NCBI GenBank assembly: GCA_035063765.1
Contig: JAPSFT010000001.1
Coordinates: 195,497 to 259,496 of the forward strand
From: Deltaproteobacteria bacterium
GTDB lineage: Bacteria > Myxococcota_A > UBA9160 > PR03
Direction of reading: 5' to 3'
DNA length: 64,000 nucleotides
In this document: in pieces, positions 47,201-56,700 of the stretch
Layout: every line of letters starts with the position of its first letter
Position numbering within the stretch: position 1 is the stretch's first letter
Made by a program: the position numbers and the translations under genes
Notes under the pieces: model-generated
Told to the model about the DNA's origin: nothing
Seen by the model: the letters and a program-made list of their open reading frames with translations, nothing else
The model's database searches: none

Positions 47201-48223
47201 CGCCGGAACCGGCAGGCCGCCGCCGAGCGCGGGCAGACCGGCCGCCGGAACCGGGAGGTCGCCGCCGAGCGCAGGAAGGTCAGCGGCTGGTGAGGGGAGG
47301 TCGATGGCTCTAGCAGGAAGCTCAGCGGATGGTGAGGGGAGGTCGATGGCTGGTGAGGGGAGGTCGATGGCGGAGCCAAGCACCGGCGACGGAAGGTCGT
47401 TCCCGAGCGCAGGCGATAGGCGCTCCCTCGCGCCGCCCACGGTCGGAAGCTCCGACAAGTCGAGCTCGGCGGTGCCGCCCGCGCGACGCCCTTGGGCCGG
47501 TGAAGGGAGGTCGAGCGCGCCCGACCGGGCCCGGGGCTCCGCGATCACCGACGGGAGCTCGATTTCTCCGTAGCCGCTGCTTGCGTCCGGCGAGCGGCCG
47601 CGGGCGGGCGTCGAGACCGAGGGAAGCTCGATCTCACCGGCGCCCCACGAGGCCTGCGCGGTCGTGGCGCCGGGCGCGACGGGGGAAGGGAGGTCCACCT
47701 CGGCCGGCGTCCATCGCGCGGTAGCAGCGAACGCGCTCGCCGGCCCCCCCGTCGGCGGCTCGACGGCCGCCGGGCCCGGGCGCGGCGGCGCCCCCCCGCG
47801 CTCCTCGCCGCGCGCTTGGCCGACGGTCGGAAGATCGAGCTCGCCGTACGGATCGGACGGCAACTCGGCCGAGGGAGCCGCGGGCGACTGCGCCGACGCT
47901 GGAGGACGCGGCGGCGCGGGGCGCGGCGGCACGGGCGGGCCCGGGCGAGGCGGCGCCGCCGGCCGAGGAGCGGCACCCGGAGCGGCCACCCCGAGCATGG
48001 TCGCCTTGTGCGCGCGCGGCGCTGGCTTGCCCGCGGCAGGCGCAGCCGGAGCGGACCCCACGCCGAGCACCGGGCTCGGCCCGGTGCGGCGCGGGTCGTC
48101 GGGCGGCTCGACCATGAACGAGAAGCCGCACTTCGGGCACCGCATCTTGAGCCCCGTCGAGGGGACGCGGCGCTCATCGACCTGATACGGGGCCTTGCAA
48201 CCCGGACACTCGACCTTGAACAT
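44252..48223 (-). CDS. MJ0042 zinc-ribbon membrane protein with long periplasmic TPR array
   Basis: 1323 residues. Zinc ribbon FKVECPGCK...MRCPKCGF (Cys6, 9, 29, 32). A low-complexity cytoplasmic part to about 515 carries KATMLGVAAPG (about 72-82), many copies of DLPSP, ELDLPTV or EIELPSV-type motifs, and four 14-residue LPALGGGLPVPAAG units. A membrane helix is at about 521-541 (GLRIGLGLLVLVAVGGGALS). About 750 residues of TPR repeats follow (for example AAGALAGLGESLYRSGRFSEALARYEAAVQADPEA). The MJ0042-linker-helix plan is shared with the AgmX/GltJ-like protein at 28889. Probably an envelope-spanning scaffold, with motility or protein transport as possible roles. SD-like AGAGGAGAGAG precedes the ATG. 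Confidence 0.82.
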   Translation of the reverse strand: MFKVECPGCKAPYQVDERRVPSTGLKMRCPKCGFSFMVEPPDDPRRTGPSPVLGVGSAPAAPAAGKPAPRAHKATMLGVAAPGAAPRPAAPPRPGPPVPPRPAPPRPPASAQSPAAPSAELPSDPYGELDLPTVGQARGEERGGAPPRPGPAAVEPPTGGPASAFAATARWTPAEVDLPSPVAPGATTAQASWGAGEIELPSVSTPARGRSPDASSGYGEIELPSVIAEPRARSGALDLPSPAQGRRAGGTAELDLSELPTVGGARERLSPALGNDLPSPVLGSAIDLPSPAIDLPSPSAELPARAIDLPSPAADLPALGGDLPVPAAGLPALGGGLPVPAAGLPALGGGLPVPAAGLPALGGGLPIAAADLIGELPRMRAPSFGELEIPGGFGDSAEVQAGAEIDPFASSLPPPRRSPIPPPDSGPSAPPPPPAAMPEELVRQAGGGTSYGEVNLDGGGADSAVGVADDDMEFGAIPQESEGAPPGAASAAATGLPAAAPFATVPVARVAQRKQSGRGLRIGLGLLVLVAVGGGALSMVPSAGPYGAYFIADRLNAGRNAQMVSDTVAKVRTLRGLDTSASADEALALVERQRGEAKRVKALAAYAAFLGYEREIRFGGQPAVAGRAKVLLDELAQQKPSEVRYLALARAAQSAYAGQLARARQELEALAASDPRDVDVRVLDGEVGLRAQEPKAALSAWQAAQSLVDDARTRFGLARAELALGDATSAAKDAEAALAKSPKHIGARILLARAAWLARGDEAGATKLLSEATAPGSEASADEQVAAKTLLGTINLARSRFTQAEAAFTDALKIDPKAAGALAGLGESLYRSGRFSEALARYEAAVQADPEAIEAKLGVAKAKIALERLDDAKELLKKLREDYPKSTGVSYWYGEALEALGQRKEAEDAYRAAIEMGGTNVSVVEPYVALALLLGQQGRSDEAKAVLDEARKKLPDLPQIHKAVGELALSQGRYDEALAQYRAALALDPTDVGAKFRLGVALRRDRQFDAATKVFDEVAGVDRDYPGLALERGLLFEASGRSDEALKSYEAALAKAPSDPDLMLRVGCGKVAAGRAKEAEELLRKVLQQRPNSAETNHCLGRALLVEGTNLAEALRSLERATDLDPNRAEYWLYVGWAANDAGRVQRAETALKKALELDQGLADAYWQRGVLRFRQGSTKEAIADLLKALELRPSRYEAHATLADAYYDMGQEGKAMDEWQQAIAAQGDNATWRFRYGKLLAVNRRAAEAEEQLTKAVELGDAQEVKPDWLPEAHLQLARVMGAKKEAIRHWEAFLRDGPRDSPYRAEAKAALVKLGRPWTEN
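47130..47290. repeat. Four tandem 42-bp coding repeats
   Basis: Copies with GAGCGCGGG or GAGCGCAGG at 47141, 47183, 47225 and 47267 encode LPALGGGLPVPAAG units in the zinc-ribbon TPR gene. Confidence 0.88.
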
Positions 48224-48342
48224 CGCGCTACTCTCTCTCTCCTCTTAGCAGGTGATCCGAGCGGTTGTCGCGGTTTAGCCGCACCCGAACCCGCTGAATC
48301 CGCTCCTCCGACTCGGCCATTCGTGCTAGTCGCATCGCAGCC

Positions 48343-48927
48343 ATGCAGCGCTGGACGTCCGTCGCGATTGGCACGCTCCTCGTCGGAGCCGTCGCGGTGG
48401 TCGTCGTTCAGGCGCGGAGATCCACCGGCCGAGCCGCGGGCTCCGCGGGCTCCGCGTCGGCGGCGGCCAGCGCCGCGCCGGCACCGGGCGCGAGCTCGAC
48501 CGAAGCCTCCGCCGAGGGCGCTCGTGAAGCAGGCGAGGGCGCGAGCGACGCCGGCGCCGACGGCGCGGCCTTCGTTTTCCTTCCGGACGGCAAGCGCGCC
48601 CCAGCGCTCCCGCCCACCGCGCCGAAAACGGTCAGCTTCGGCGTGATCCTCTTCAGCTATCAGGGAAGCGAGCTCGCGCCGAAGGGCGCGCCGTCACGCG
48701 CCGAAGCGCTCGAGCGCGCCCGGGCCGTCGTCGAAGCGGCGCAGAAGGACTTCGCTGATGCCGCTAAGAAGGGGGACCGAGGCTCCACCGCCGACGCCGG
48801 CCGGATCCCGCGAGGCATCCTCGAGCCCGCGGCCGAGTACGTGCTCTTCACGCTGCCGCCCGGTCAGGTGTACCAAGATCCCGTCGATACGCCCCGGGGG
48901 TGGTGGATCGTGCGGCGAAACGACTGA
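48343..48927 (+). CDS. Membrane-anchored parvulin-like peptidyl-prolyl isomerase
   Basis: 194 residues. An N-terminal anchor (SVAIGTLLVGAVAVVVV, residues 5-22) and a Ser/Ala/Gly linker lead to a parvulin-type domain at about 97-192: SFGVILFSYQGSEL..., a helix of RAEALERARAVVEAAQKDFADAAKKG, GRIPRGILEPAAEYVLFTLPPGQVYQDPVDTPRGWWIVRR. The order and the Leu-x-x-Gly-x-Val end match PPIC rotamases. The usual first His of parvulins (SHIL) is VIL here, so activity is unsure. Faces the periplasm. Divergent from the zinc-ribbon TPR gene and 65 bp before the giant TPR pair. Confidence 0.8.
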   Translation: MQRWTSVAIGTLLVGAVAVVVVQARRSTGRAAGSAGSASAAASAAPAPGASSTEASAEGAREAGEGASDAGADGAAFVFLPDGKRAPALPPTAPKTVSFGVILFSYQGSELAPKGAPSRAEALERARAVVEAAQKDFADAAKKGDRGSTADAGRIPRGILEPAAEYVLFTLPPGQVYQDPVDTPRGWWIVRRND

Positions 48928-48992
48928 CTCGCTGGCTAGGCACGAGCAGGTTCGTCGCCTAGAGTGGAGAAGGTTCGCACTTCCACATTCGC

Positions 48993-51900
48993 ATGCCCCA
49001 TCCGGTCCGCCCCTCTGACTCCCCCGCCCGAGCGCCCGACCAGTCACTGGTCGCCTCTACCATCGCGCGGCTTCGCGCCGAGCACGACGTCGCCGATCCC
49101 GGCACGCCCCGGGCGCTGCTCCTGCACGAGCTCGGCGTCCTGGAGGAGCTCCTGGGGGATGAGGCCGCCGCGGCGCGGGACCAGCTCGGGGCGGTCAACG
49201 CGGAGCCCGAGTTCAGGGAGCCACTCGAACGCCTCATCGCGATCATCGAGCGGCGGCAGTCCTACAAGAACCTCGGCAAGCTGCTCGATCGCCTGGTTCA
49301 AGTCGCCGACACACCCGACGAGCGGGTGCGCGCGCTCATCGAGAGCGCGGCGCACCTGGCCGACCACGAAGGGGACCTGGCCGGTGCCCGCCAAGCGCTC
49401 GAGGAGGCCACCCAGACCCGTCCGGAGGACAGCGCCGCCTGGCTGATGCTCGAGATCGTCGCGGGCAAGCTCGACGACGGCGCCACACGACTGCGCTGCC
49501 TCAACGAGCGGGCCAGGCGCACCCAGCACCCGAGCTGGCGCGCGCTCTTGCTCATCGACGCAGCGTCGCTGGAGCTCGCCGCCGGCGACGTCGAGGCCGC
49601 GCTCGGCGCGCTCGACGGGGCCCTCGAGCAGAAGAGCGACGCGACCTTCTTCGCGCTCATGGCGCTCGAGGAGCTGGGGCGGCGCGAGGAGCGCCACGAG
49701 GTGCTCGCGCGGTCGCTCGAGGCGCAGGCCACGCTGGTGCTGCGCGCGGCCGACGACGCCGCGACCGGCGACGCGCTCGGCGTCCCGCACCACCGCCGCA
49801 ACGCCGGCTACGCCGCCGACGCGTGGCTGCGCGCCGCCGACGCGCACCGCGCGATGGGCGACGTGGAGCGGGCCGTGTCGCTCCTCGATCAAGCGCTCGA
49901 GCGCTTACCCGGCGAGCCCGCGCTGCTGCACGCGCGGCTCGGCGTCGCCGACGCGGCCGGCGACATCACGACCGCCGCGCGGGTCGCGCGGATCGGGCTC
50001 GACCAGGGCGTCACGGGTTCGGCCGCAGCGGCGCTCTGGCTCAGGATCGCCGAGGCCGCCGCGGCGGAAGGCCAAGGCCCGGTGGCGCTGGAGGCCGTCG
50101 GCAAGGCGCTCGTCGAAGACCACGGCTCCATCCAGGCGAGCGCCCTCCAGCTCGACTGGCTCGCCGGCGGACAAGACCCTCAAGCGCTCGCCTCCGCGCT
50201 CGAGACGGCCGCGGCCGAATTCCCTTCGGACGAAGCGAAGGCGAGATACTTCTTGCTGGCCGCCGACGCCTGGGCTCGCCTCGCCGGCGATGTCCAGGGC
50301 GCCAAGGCGGCGCTGTCGCAAGCCGGCATGACCGGCGCCGGCCCCGGCGTCCTCGCGCGACTCGGCCGCCTCCTCGCGTCACTGGTCGGCGACGAGGGCT
50401 GGTACGAGGAGTCGACGCGACGCTTGCTCACGGCGGGCGCCAGCGAAGGCGAGCACGCGGGCCTCGCCTTCGAATTTGCGCGAGGGCGCCTGCTCCGCGG
50501 GCAGCGCGCGGCGGGCGAGCGCGCGCTCACCGCCCTCGCACAGGCCGCAGGAGGAGCGTGGCTCGGCAACGCGCTCCGCGCCTTCGCCCTCGACTTCGTG
50601 GTGGAGCGCAGCGACGGCGCGGGGCAGAGCCTCCCGCCGCCCGCGAGCGAGCCGACCTCACCGCTCCTCGAGCTCGCGGCGGCCGAGACGGACCCGCGAG
50701 TGGCGCGTGGGCTCAAGCTGCTCGTCGCCGAGCGCGCGATTCGACGCCATGAGCTCGACACGGCGGTCGGCTTGCTCGAGGAGCTCCACGAGTCAGACGT
50801 CTCCGACGTGACCGTCGCGGCGACGCTCGCCACGCTCTGCCGAGCGCGCGAGAACCCACGACGTGCGGCCGAGGTCCTCTCGGCGAGCGCGCTGGCGACC
50901 GAAGACGCCGAGCTCGGCGGCGCGCTTCGACTCGAGGCCGGGATGCTCTTCTGGCTCTCTGGAGCGCGCGGGGAGGCCGTCGAGAGCTTTTCGGCGGCCG
51001 CGGCGCTCACCCCGGCCTCCGGCTCGACGATTCGGGCGTGGGCGCTGCGCGCGGCGGAGCCCGATGATCTCGACGCGCGGCGAAGTGCGCTCGAGGCCGC
51101 GAGCGCCGAGGCCGAGCCGAGCCTCCAGCATCTCGAGAGGTTCGGGCTCGAGGTCGGAGCCGGCGGCGACGCGAACGACGCTGCGCTCGCTCTCGCCGCG
51201 ATCGGGGACCAGGCGCCCGCAGACCTCGGTCGGGCCGCGCTGCTCGCGCAGAGCCTGTGGGTCGGGCCGCACGAGGGGCCCGGCGCGCGCGACGAGGCCC
51301 TCGCCACGCTCGCGGATCTCTCCGCCGAGTGCGAGGCGCTGGCGCGCGGCGCCGCGTATCAACTGGAGCTCGAGGCGCAGCGCGAGCTCAGCGACCCGAG
51401 CGTGCGCGAGGCGAGCGCAGCGCGCTGGGCGGCGAGTGATCATTCGGCGGCGGCGGGTCTCGAGTGGCTCGCCGCCACCCTCGCGACCAAGGACGTGAGC
51501 GCCGAGGCGCTCGCGCGGCACCGGCTCGCGAGCACCTTCGAGGGTGAGCTTCGCACGGCCGTCCTCGCGAGCGCGAGGCTGGTCGAGAGCCTGGGCGGCG
51601 CCGACGCGGTTCCGCTCATCGCCTCCACCGAGCCGTCGGCTCAGCTCATGAACCTCGAGCTCGCCCTACCGGGGAGCGATCCTCGACGACGAGCGGCGGC
51701 CCTCGAGGGGCTCGACGCCAGCCTCGGACCGGACGCGGCCCCGCTGGCGCGCGCGATGGCGGGCTGGAACCGGCTCGCCGCGGGCGACGTCGCCGGCGCG
51801 ACCGACTCGTTCCGCGCCGTAGCGGAGGCCTGCCCCGGGGAGGTGACGGGTTGGCAGGGGCTCGAGGCCGCGGGCGAGGCCTCGGGCGACCGCCGGAGCG

Positions 51901-53765
51901 TCGCCGAGGCGTGCGCCGCGCTCGGTGATCTCGTCGAGGACGACTCGGCCGGCGCCGAGTGTTGGGAGCGCGCAGCCCTCATCCTGCTCGACGAGCTCGG
52001 CGAGGAGGCGGCGGGCGAGTTTGCCCTGGGTCGCGCGGTCGAGCGCGACATCGGCCGCTTCGTGGCCTTCGATCGACTCTTTCGCCTGGTGCGCGCGAAG
52101 AAGAACGGCCCGAGGCTGCTCGAGCTCGTGAACGCACGGCTCGCGGTCGCCGACGATCCCGAGGAGATCGCCAAGCTGTTCTGGGAGCGTGCGCGCGTGC
52201 TGCGCGGCGCTGGAGACCGTGAGGGAGCCCTCGCCGCGCTCGAGAACGTCACGATGCTGGAGCCGGACCACGTCGGGGCGCTCGCCCTGGCCGGCGAGAT
52301 CTACATCACGACCGGCAAGTTCGCGGAGGCGGCGGCGAGCCTCGCGCGCCTCTCCACGCTCGACGAAGCGCCGGCCAAGCAACGCTTGATGAGCGGCGTC
52401 GCAGCGGTCGATCTCTACGAGAACAAGCTCGGTGAGCTCGACCAGGCGCTCGAGGTGCTGGCGTCACTCTACCGCGGCGGACTGAGCACGGAGCCGGTGC
52501 GTGAGCGGCTCGCCCGGGCGGCGGCCAAGGCCGAGGCATGGGAGCTCGCAACCGACGTGCTCGAGCAGCTCATGACCGAGCGTGAGTCGCCGGCGGGCCG
52601 CGTCGAAGCGGCGCGGCTGGCCATGGCGATCCGGCGGGACCGGTTCGAGAGGCCGGAGAGCGCGGCGAGCGCCGTCGAGCAGCTCTTGAGGGACGAGCCG
52701 GGCGACGGTGAAGCGCTCGATCTGGTGCTGACCGGGGTGTTTCCGGACGCGCTGACGCTCGCGCTGCTCGGCGCCGGTCGGAGCGCGCTGGTCGCCGAGG
52801 CGATGGCGAGCCCGCTCGACCCCGAGCGGGTCGACCGGCTCTCGAGGATCGCCCTGCGGCTCGGCGACGCGCCGCTCCGCCAAGCCACCCTCGGCGCACT
52901 GACCGCGCTCGGCCATGGGAGCAGCGAAATCGATCGGGAGCTCCGCGTCCTCGACGAGCGCGTGGCGCGCCTCCCGCAAATGGCCATCGACGAGCGCGCC
53001 CTGCCCGACCTCTGTGATCCGTCGGATGCGGGGCCGGTGCCGGCGCTCATGCTCGCGCTCGCGGAGACCTTCGCCGAAGCGCTCGGCCCGGGTCTCGTCG
53101 CGCTCGGGGTCGGTAAGCGCGAGCGCGTCGACCCGAAGGCTGGCCTCCCGGTCCGAAACGAGATCGCCGCCTGGGCCGGCGCGCTCGGCCTCGGCGACTT
53201 CGAGCTATACGTGGGCGGGCCGGACCCGAACGCCGTGCACGGTGTGCCGGGCGAGGTGCCCGCGATCGTAGTGGGCGCAGCGGTCTCGGCGCCACTCACG
53301 CCGACCCATCGCCAGGCGCTCGCGCGAGCGCTGTTCGCGCTGAAGCGCGGCGTCACCATCCTCCAGCACCGCGATCCCACCGATATCGCCGCGCTCGTCG
53401 TGGCGGCTTGTCACGTCGGAGGGCACGCGGTCCCCTCCCCTCAGTACTCGATGCTCGCCGAGTTCACGCGAGTGCTGGGCAAGGAGATGAACCGCAAGGT
53501 GCGCCGCACGCTGCCGGAGCTCGCCGCGGCGGTCGCGCGCTCCGGCCAGGACGTCGTCGCCTGGGTCGCCGCGGCGACCTCCAGCCTGGATCGCATGGCG
53601 GCGATCGCCGCCGGCGACGTCTCGTGCGTCCTCGGCGACGCCGGGGGCCGCGGGAAGCCGGCGCTCTCGCACCACGGAGAGGAGCGCGCCGCGCGCCTCC
53701 TCGCGTTCGTGCTCTCCCCGACCTACCTCCGACTCCGCGAAGCCCTCGGCATGGGTGTAAGATGA
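48993..53765 (+). CDS. Giant TPR protein A with conserved C-terminal domain
   Basis: 1590 residues with no signal peptide or membrane helix, so probably cytoplasmic. Nearly the whole length is helical with TPR-like 34-mers (for example DPGTPRALLLHELGVLEELLGDEAAAARDQL, AADAWLRAADAHRAMGDVERAVSLLDQALERLPG). The last ~220 residues form a different domain: ALGLGDFELYVGGPDPNAVHG, VPAIVVGAAVSAPLTPTHRQALARALFAL, then KEMNRKVRRTLPEL and HHGEERAARLLAFVLSPTYLRLREALG. The same domain ends protein B, whose ATG overlaps this stop. Unrecognised family. The pair is probably one complex. ATG 48993 has no close ribosome site; a -10-like TAGAGT lies at 48959. Confidence 0.85.
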   Translation: MPHPVRPSDSPARAPDQSLVASTIARLRAEHDVADPGTPRALLLHELGVLEELLGDEAAAARDQLGAVNAEPEFREPLERLIAIIERRQSYKNLGKLLDRLVQVADTPDERVRALIESAAHLADHEGDLAGARQALEEATQTRPEDSAAWLMLEIVAGKLDDGATRLRCLNERARRTQHPSWRALLLIDAASLELAAGDVEAALGALDGALEQKSDATFFALMALEELGRREERHEVLARSLEAQATLVLRAADDAATGDALGVPHHRRNAGYAADAWLRAADAHRAMGDVERAVSLLDQALERLPGEPALLHARLGVADAAGDITTAARVARIGLDQGVTGSAAAALWLRIAEAAAAEGQGPVALEAVGKALVEDHGSIQASALQLDWLAGGQDPQALASALETAAAEFPSDEAKARYFLLAADAWARLAGDVQGAKAALSQAGMTGAGPGVLARLGRLLASLVGDEGWYEESTRRLLTAGASEGEHAGLAFEFARGRLLRGQRAAGERALTALAQAAGGAWLGNALRAFALDFVVERSDGAGQSLPPPASEPTSPLLELAAAETDPRVARGLKLLVAERAIRRHELDTAVGLLEELHESDVSDVTVAATLATLCRARENPRRAAEVLSASALATEDAELGGALRLEAGMLFWLSGARGEAVESFSAAAALTPASGSTIRAWALRAAEPDDLDARRSALEAASAEAEPSLQHLERFGLEVGAGGDANDAALALAAIGDQAPADLGRAALLAQSLWVGPHEGPGARDEALATLADLSAECEALARGAAYQLELEAQRELSDPSVREASAARWAASDHSAAAGLEWLAATLATKDVSAEALARHRLASTFEGELRTAVLASARLVESLGGADAVPLIASTEPSAQLMNLELALPGSDPRRRAAALEGLDASLGPDAAPLARAMAGWNRLAAGDVAGATDSFRAVAEACPGEVTGWQGLEAAGEASGDRRSVAEACAALGDLVEDDSAGAECWERAALILLDELGEEAAGEFALGRAVERDIGRFVAFDRLFRLVRAKKNGPRLLELVNARLAVADDPEEIAKLFWERARVLRGAGDREGALAALENVTMLEPDHVGALALAGEIYITTGKFAEAAASLARLSTLDEAPAKQRLMSGVAAVDLYENKLGELDQALEVLASLYRGGLSTEPVRERLARAAAKAEAWELATDVLEQLMTERESPAGRVEAARLAMAIRRDRFERPESAASAVEQLLRDEPGDGEALDLVLTGVFPDALTLALLGAGRSALVAEAMASPLDPERVDRLSRIALRLGDAPLRQATLGALTALGHGSSEIDRELRVLDERVARLPQMAIDERALPDLCDPSDAGPVPALMLALAETFAEALGPGLVALGVGKRERVDPKAGLPVRNEIAAWAGALGLGDFELYVGGPDPNAVHGVPGEVPAIVVGAAVSAPLTPTHRQALARALFALKRGVTILQHRDPTDIAALVVAACHVGGHAVPSPQYSMLAEFTRVLGKEMNRKVRRTLPELAAAVARSGQDVVAWVAAATSSLDRMAAIAAGDVSCVLGDAGGRGKPALSHHGEERAARLLAFVLSPTYLRLREALGMGVR

Positions 53766-56700
53766 GCGACCCGAAGCACCCCGAAGACGAGACCCAAGAT
53801 CCCGAGCCTCGGCAGCCTCGACCGGCTCCCGCTGGGGCCGGCCGCAGCGGCACGGCGGGGAGCATCGGCGCCGAGCTCGGCGACCTCGATTTCGAACCGG
53901 ACGCGCTCCTCGACTCACTGCTCACCGAAGACGAAGCGGTGCCCGGGCGACCGCAGCCGTCACCGCTCTCCGCGCCCGTGACCAGCGGCGCCGAGAGCCG
54001 TCCGGGGCAAAAGCTGCACGAGCCGGACCACCGGGAGTTCGGGTTCGACGACGTGACGATGACCGGCTCCCGCGAATCGCTGGTCGGTCTGGAAGCTCGG
54101 GAGCCGACGCCCGAGCCCGAGCCGGCGCGTGTCGCCGCGCCTCCGCGACCCGCCGCGCCGCGCCCCGACACGACCGCGAAGCCTCCCGCGGTGAACCCGC
54201 CCGGTCCGCCGCCCCGTCAGCCCTTCCCGCTCGCGGCGAGCCCCGCGGTGCCGGAGGTCGACGCGAGCGGCATGCCCTCCCTCTCCGGTGAGCCCACGCA
54301 CCCATTCATCGACGCCAGCGTGGTCTCGGAGGCGGCCGAGGCGGCGTTCGAGGTGGTGCACGCCGGCACCTTCTCCGCAGCCGCTCGCGCGGAAGGGCTG
54401 AGCTCGGACCCCATCGAGGTGGGCGGCTTCGACGAGCTCGAGGCGGCGGACTTCGACGAGCTCGACGGGCCCGACGCGCCCGATGCGGCCGGGGCAGCCG
54501 CTCCGCCGGCGGCGCGGCTCGAGCCGCGCCCCCTCCGGGCCGAAGCTCGAGCGCAAGACGTCCTGTGGCAGGACGAGCGTCCCGCCGCGGCTCATCTGGC
54601 CGAGCAGCAGACGGCTGACGAGTGGTTGAAGCGCGCCGAGCAGGCGGAGGTGCTGGCCCGCGGCCGCACCGAGCCCCAGGAGCGCGCGCGCGCGCTGGTG
54701 GTGGCGAGCGAGCTGTGGGCCATGACGGGCGACTCGGCGCGAGCGCAGAGCGTCGCGAACGAGGCCTCCGCCGCGGCTGCGTCGCTCCCCCTCGTGCATC
54801 GCCAAGTCCGCTGGCTCGCAGCGGCGGACGGCGATTTCACCGCCGTAGCGAGCAGCCTCGAGCTCGAGTCGCGCGCCTCACCGACCGGCGAGGCGCGCGT
54901 CCACGGCGCGCTGCTCGCGTCGGAGGTCCAGCGCCTCGTGCTAAGCGACGCGGCCGCCGCCGCGAGGAAGCTCGACCAAGCGGCGCACGCGCTGCCGACC
55001 GACGCACGCGCGCACGTAGCCCGCATCGCGGCGGCGCTCGCGGCCCCGGAGGCCGAGCCGAGCAAGCTGCGTGTCCCCGAGAGTCCGGTGCTCGCGCCGC
55101 TGGGCGAGGCGCTCGGCGAAATCGCGGCGCTGCGCAGCGGCTCACCGAGCGGAGTCTCGACCCCTCGCGTGCTCTTCGATCAGAGCCGGCGAGCGCTCGC
55201 GCGGAGCGACGCTCCGCGCGCGGGCGCGCTCGTGGCGGAGCTCGCGCGGGTCGACGGGCTCGCCGATGCAGCCAGCTGGCTCGCGGCAGCGCTGCTCGCG
55301 CCGGGAGCCGCGACCCGGCCGCGAGCGCTCGAGCTGTTGCGGGGCCTCACCGAGCACCAACGCTCGCCGCACCTGCGCCGCGCGATCGCACAGCGCGCGC
55401 TCGAGCTCGGTGACGCGAGCGCCATCGAAGATGCGCTCGCGAGCGGGGACGACGACGCGCTCGGCGCCTTCACCGCCGCCGATCGCGTCGCGCTCGCCAC
55501 GCTGTCGGGCGGTGGAGCGGCGACGCTCCGCCCGCTCATCACGGAGCTCGCGCTCGACGACGCCGAGCTCCCTCTCGCCGCCGCCGCCGAGGCCTGCACC
55601 TCCCCGACGGGGGCGCCGCTCGCGCTCATGAGCGGCGGCGAGAGCTCACGCACGGCCGTCGCGCTGGGCCGCGCGCTCGGCTCCCCAGCGACCGAACCCG
55701 CCGCCCTCGACGCGGCGCTCGAGGGCTACGCGGCCGCTCACGCGGGCGACGCATTCGAGCGACTGCTGAAGCTCGAGCGGGCGCTGGCTCGCCGCGACGC
55801 CGACGCGGTCGCGCTCGGCCTGGCGAGCTGGCCCGGCGACGAGCGCGTCGAAGACGAGCGTGACCGCCGGCTCGCGGCGGCCCTGCTCCGCGAACTTGCC
55901 GGCGACGCCGAGGGCACGCGCCACGAGTACTCGGCGGCGCTGCGCGCCGACCCGGGCGCCGAAGCGGCGGTTCGCGCGCTCCTCGACGGGATGCCGGGCG
56001 CGGGCGCCGCGAACCTGGTCGCCGGGCTCGCGCAGTCGGCTGCCGACGATGCACAGCGCTCACTGCTCTTCACGGAGGCTGCTCTGCGAAGGGGTTTCGA
56101 GGACGTCGAGCACTTCGAGGCGCTGCTCGACCGAGCCGCGGAGGCTGCCCCGACGCTGCCGTTCGCCTACCGCTTCGGCGAGCTGCTCGCTCGCCAGCAA
56201 GGCGACGTCGCGCTGCTGCTCAGGTGGCTACATCGCCGCCGTGACTCGATCACCGATCCCATCGAGCGAGCCGCCGATCAGGTCCGCGAGGCGCTGCTGG
56301 TAGCCGACACGGATCTTTCGCTCGCGGCGTCGCTGATCGAGGAGGCGAGCGCCGCGCGTCCGTCGGACGTCGCGCTCCACACGCTCCACGACCGGCTGTC
56401 GCCGGGACCGCACGCCGACAAGGGCGCCTGGCGCGAGCAGGTCGCCGAGTCGCTCGACGAGCCGCTTCGCGCGCGCCTGTTCATCGAAGCCGCGCTCGAG
56501 TTCGAGCGCGCCGGAGACGGTGCCTCCGCGGCCCGCGCCGCGCTCGCCGCAGAGGCGCATGACGCCGGGCCGTACGCCCGCATCGCCGCCGAGCGGCTGG
56601 GCGCCCAGGCGTCCGGGTCCGCCACGCTCGCCGGCTCGCTGATGGACCAGGCGCGCGCAGGGCACGATCCGCTCTTGCAGCGCGAGATCTACCAGCGCCT

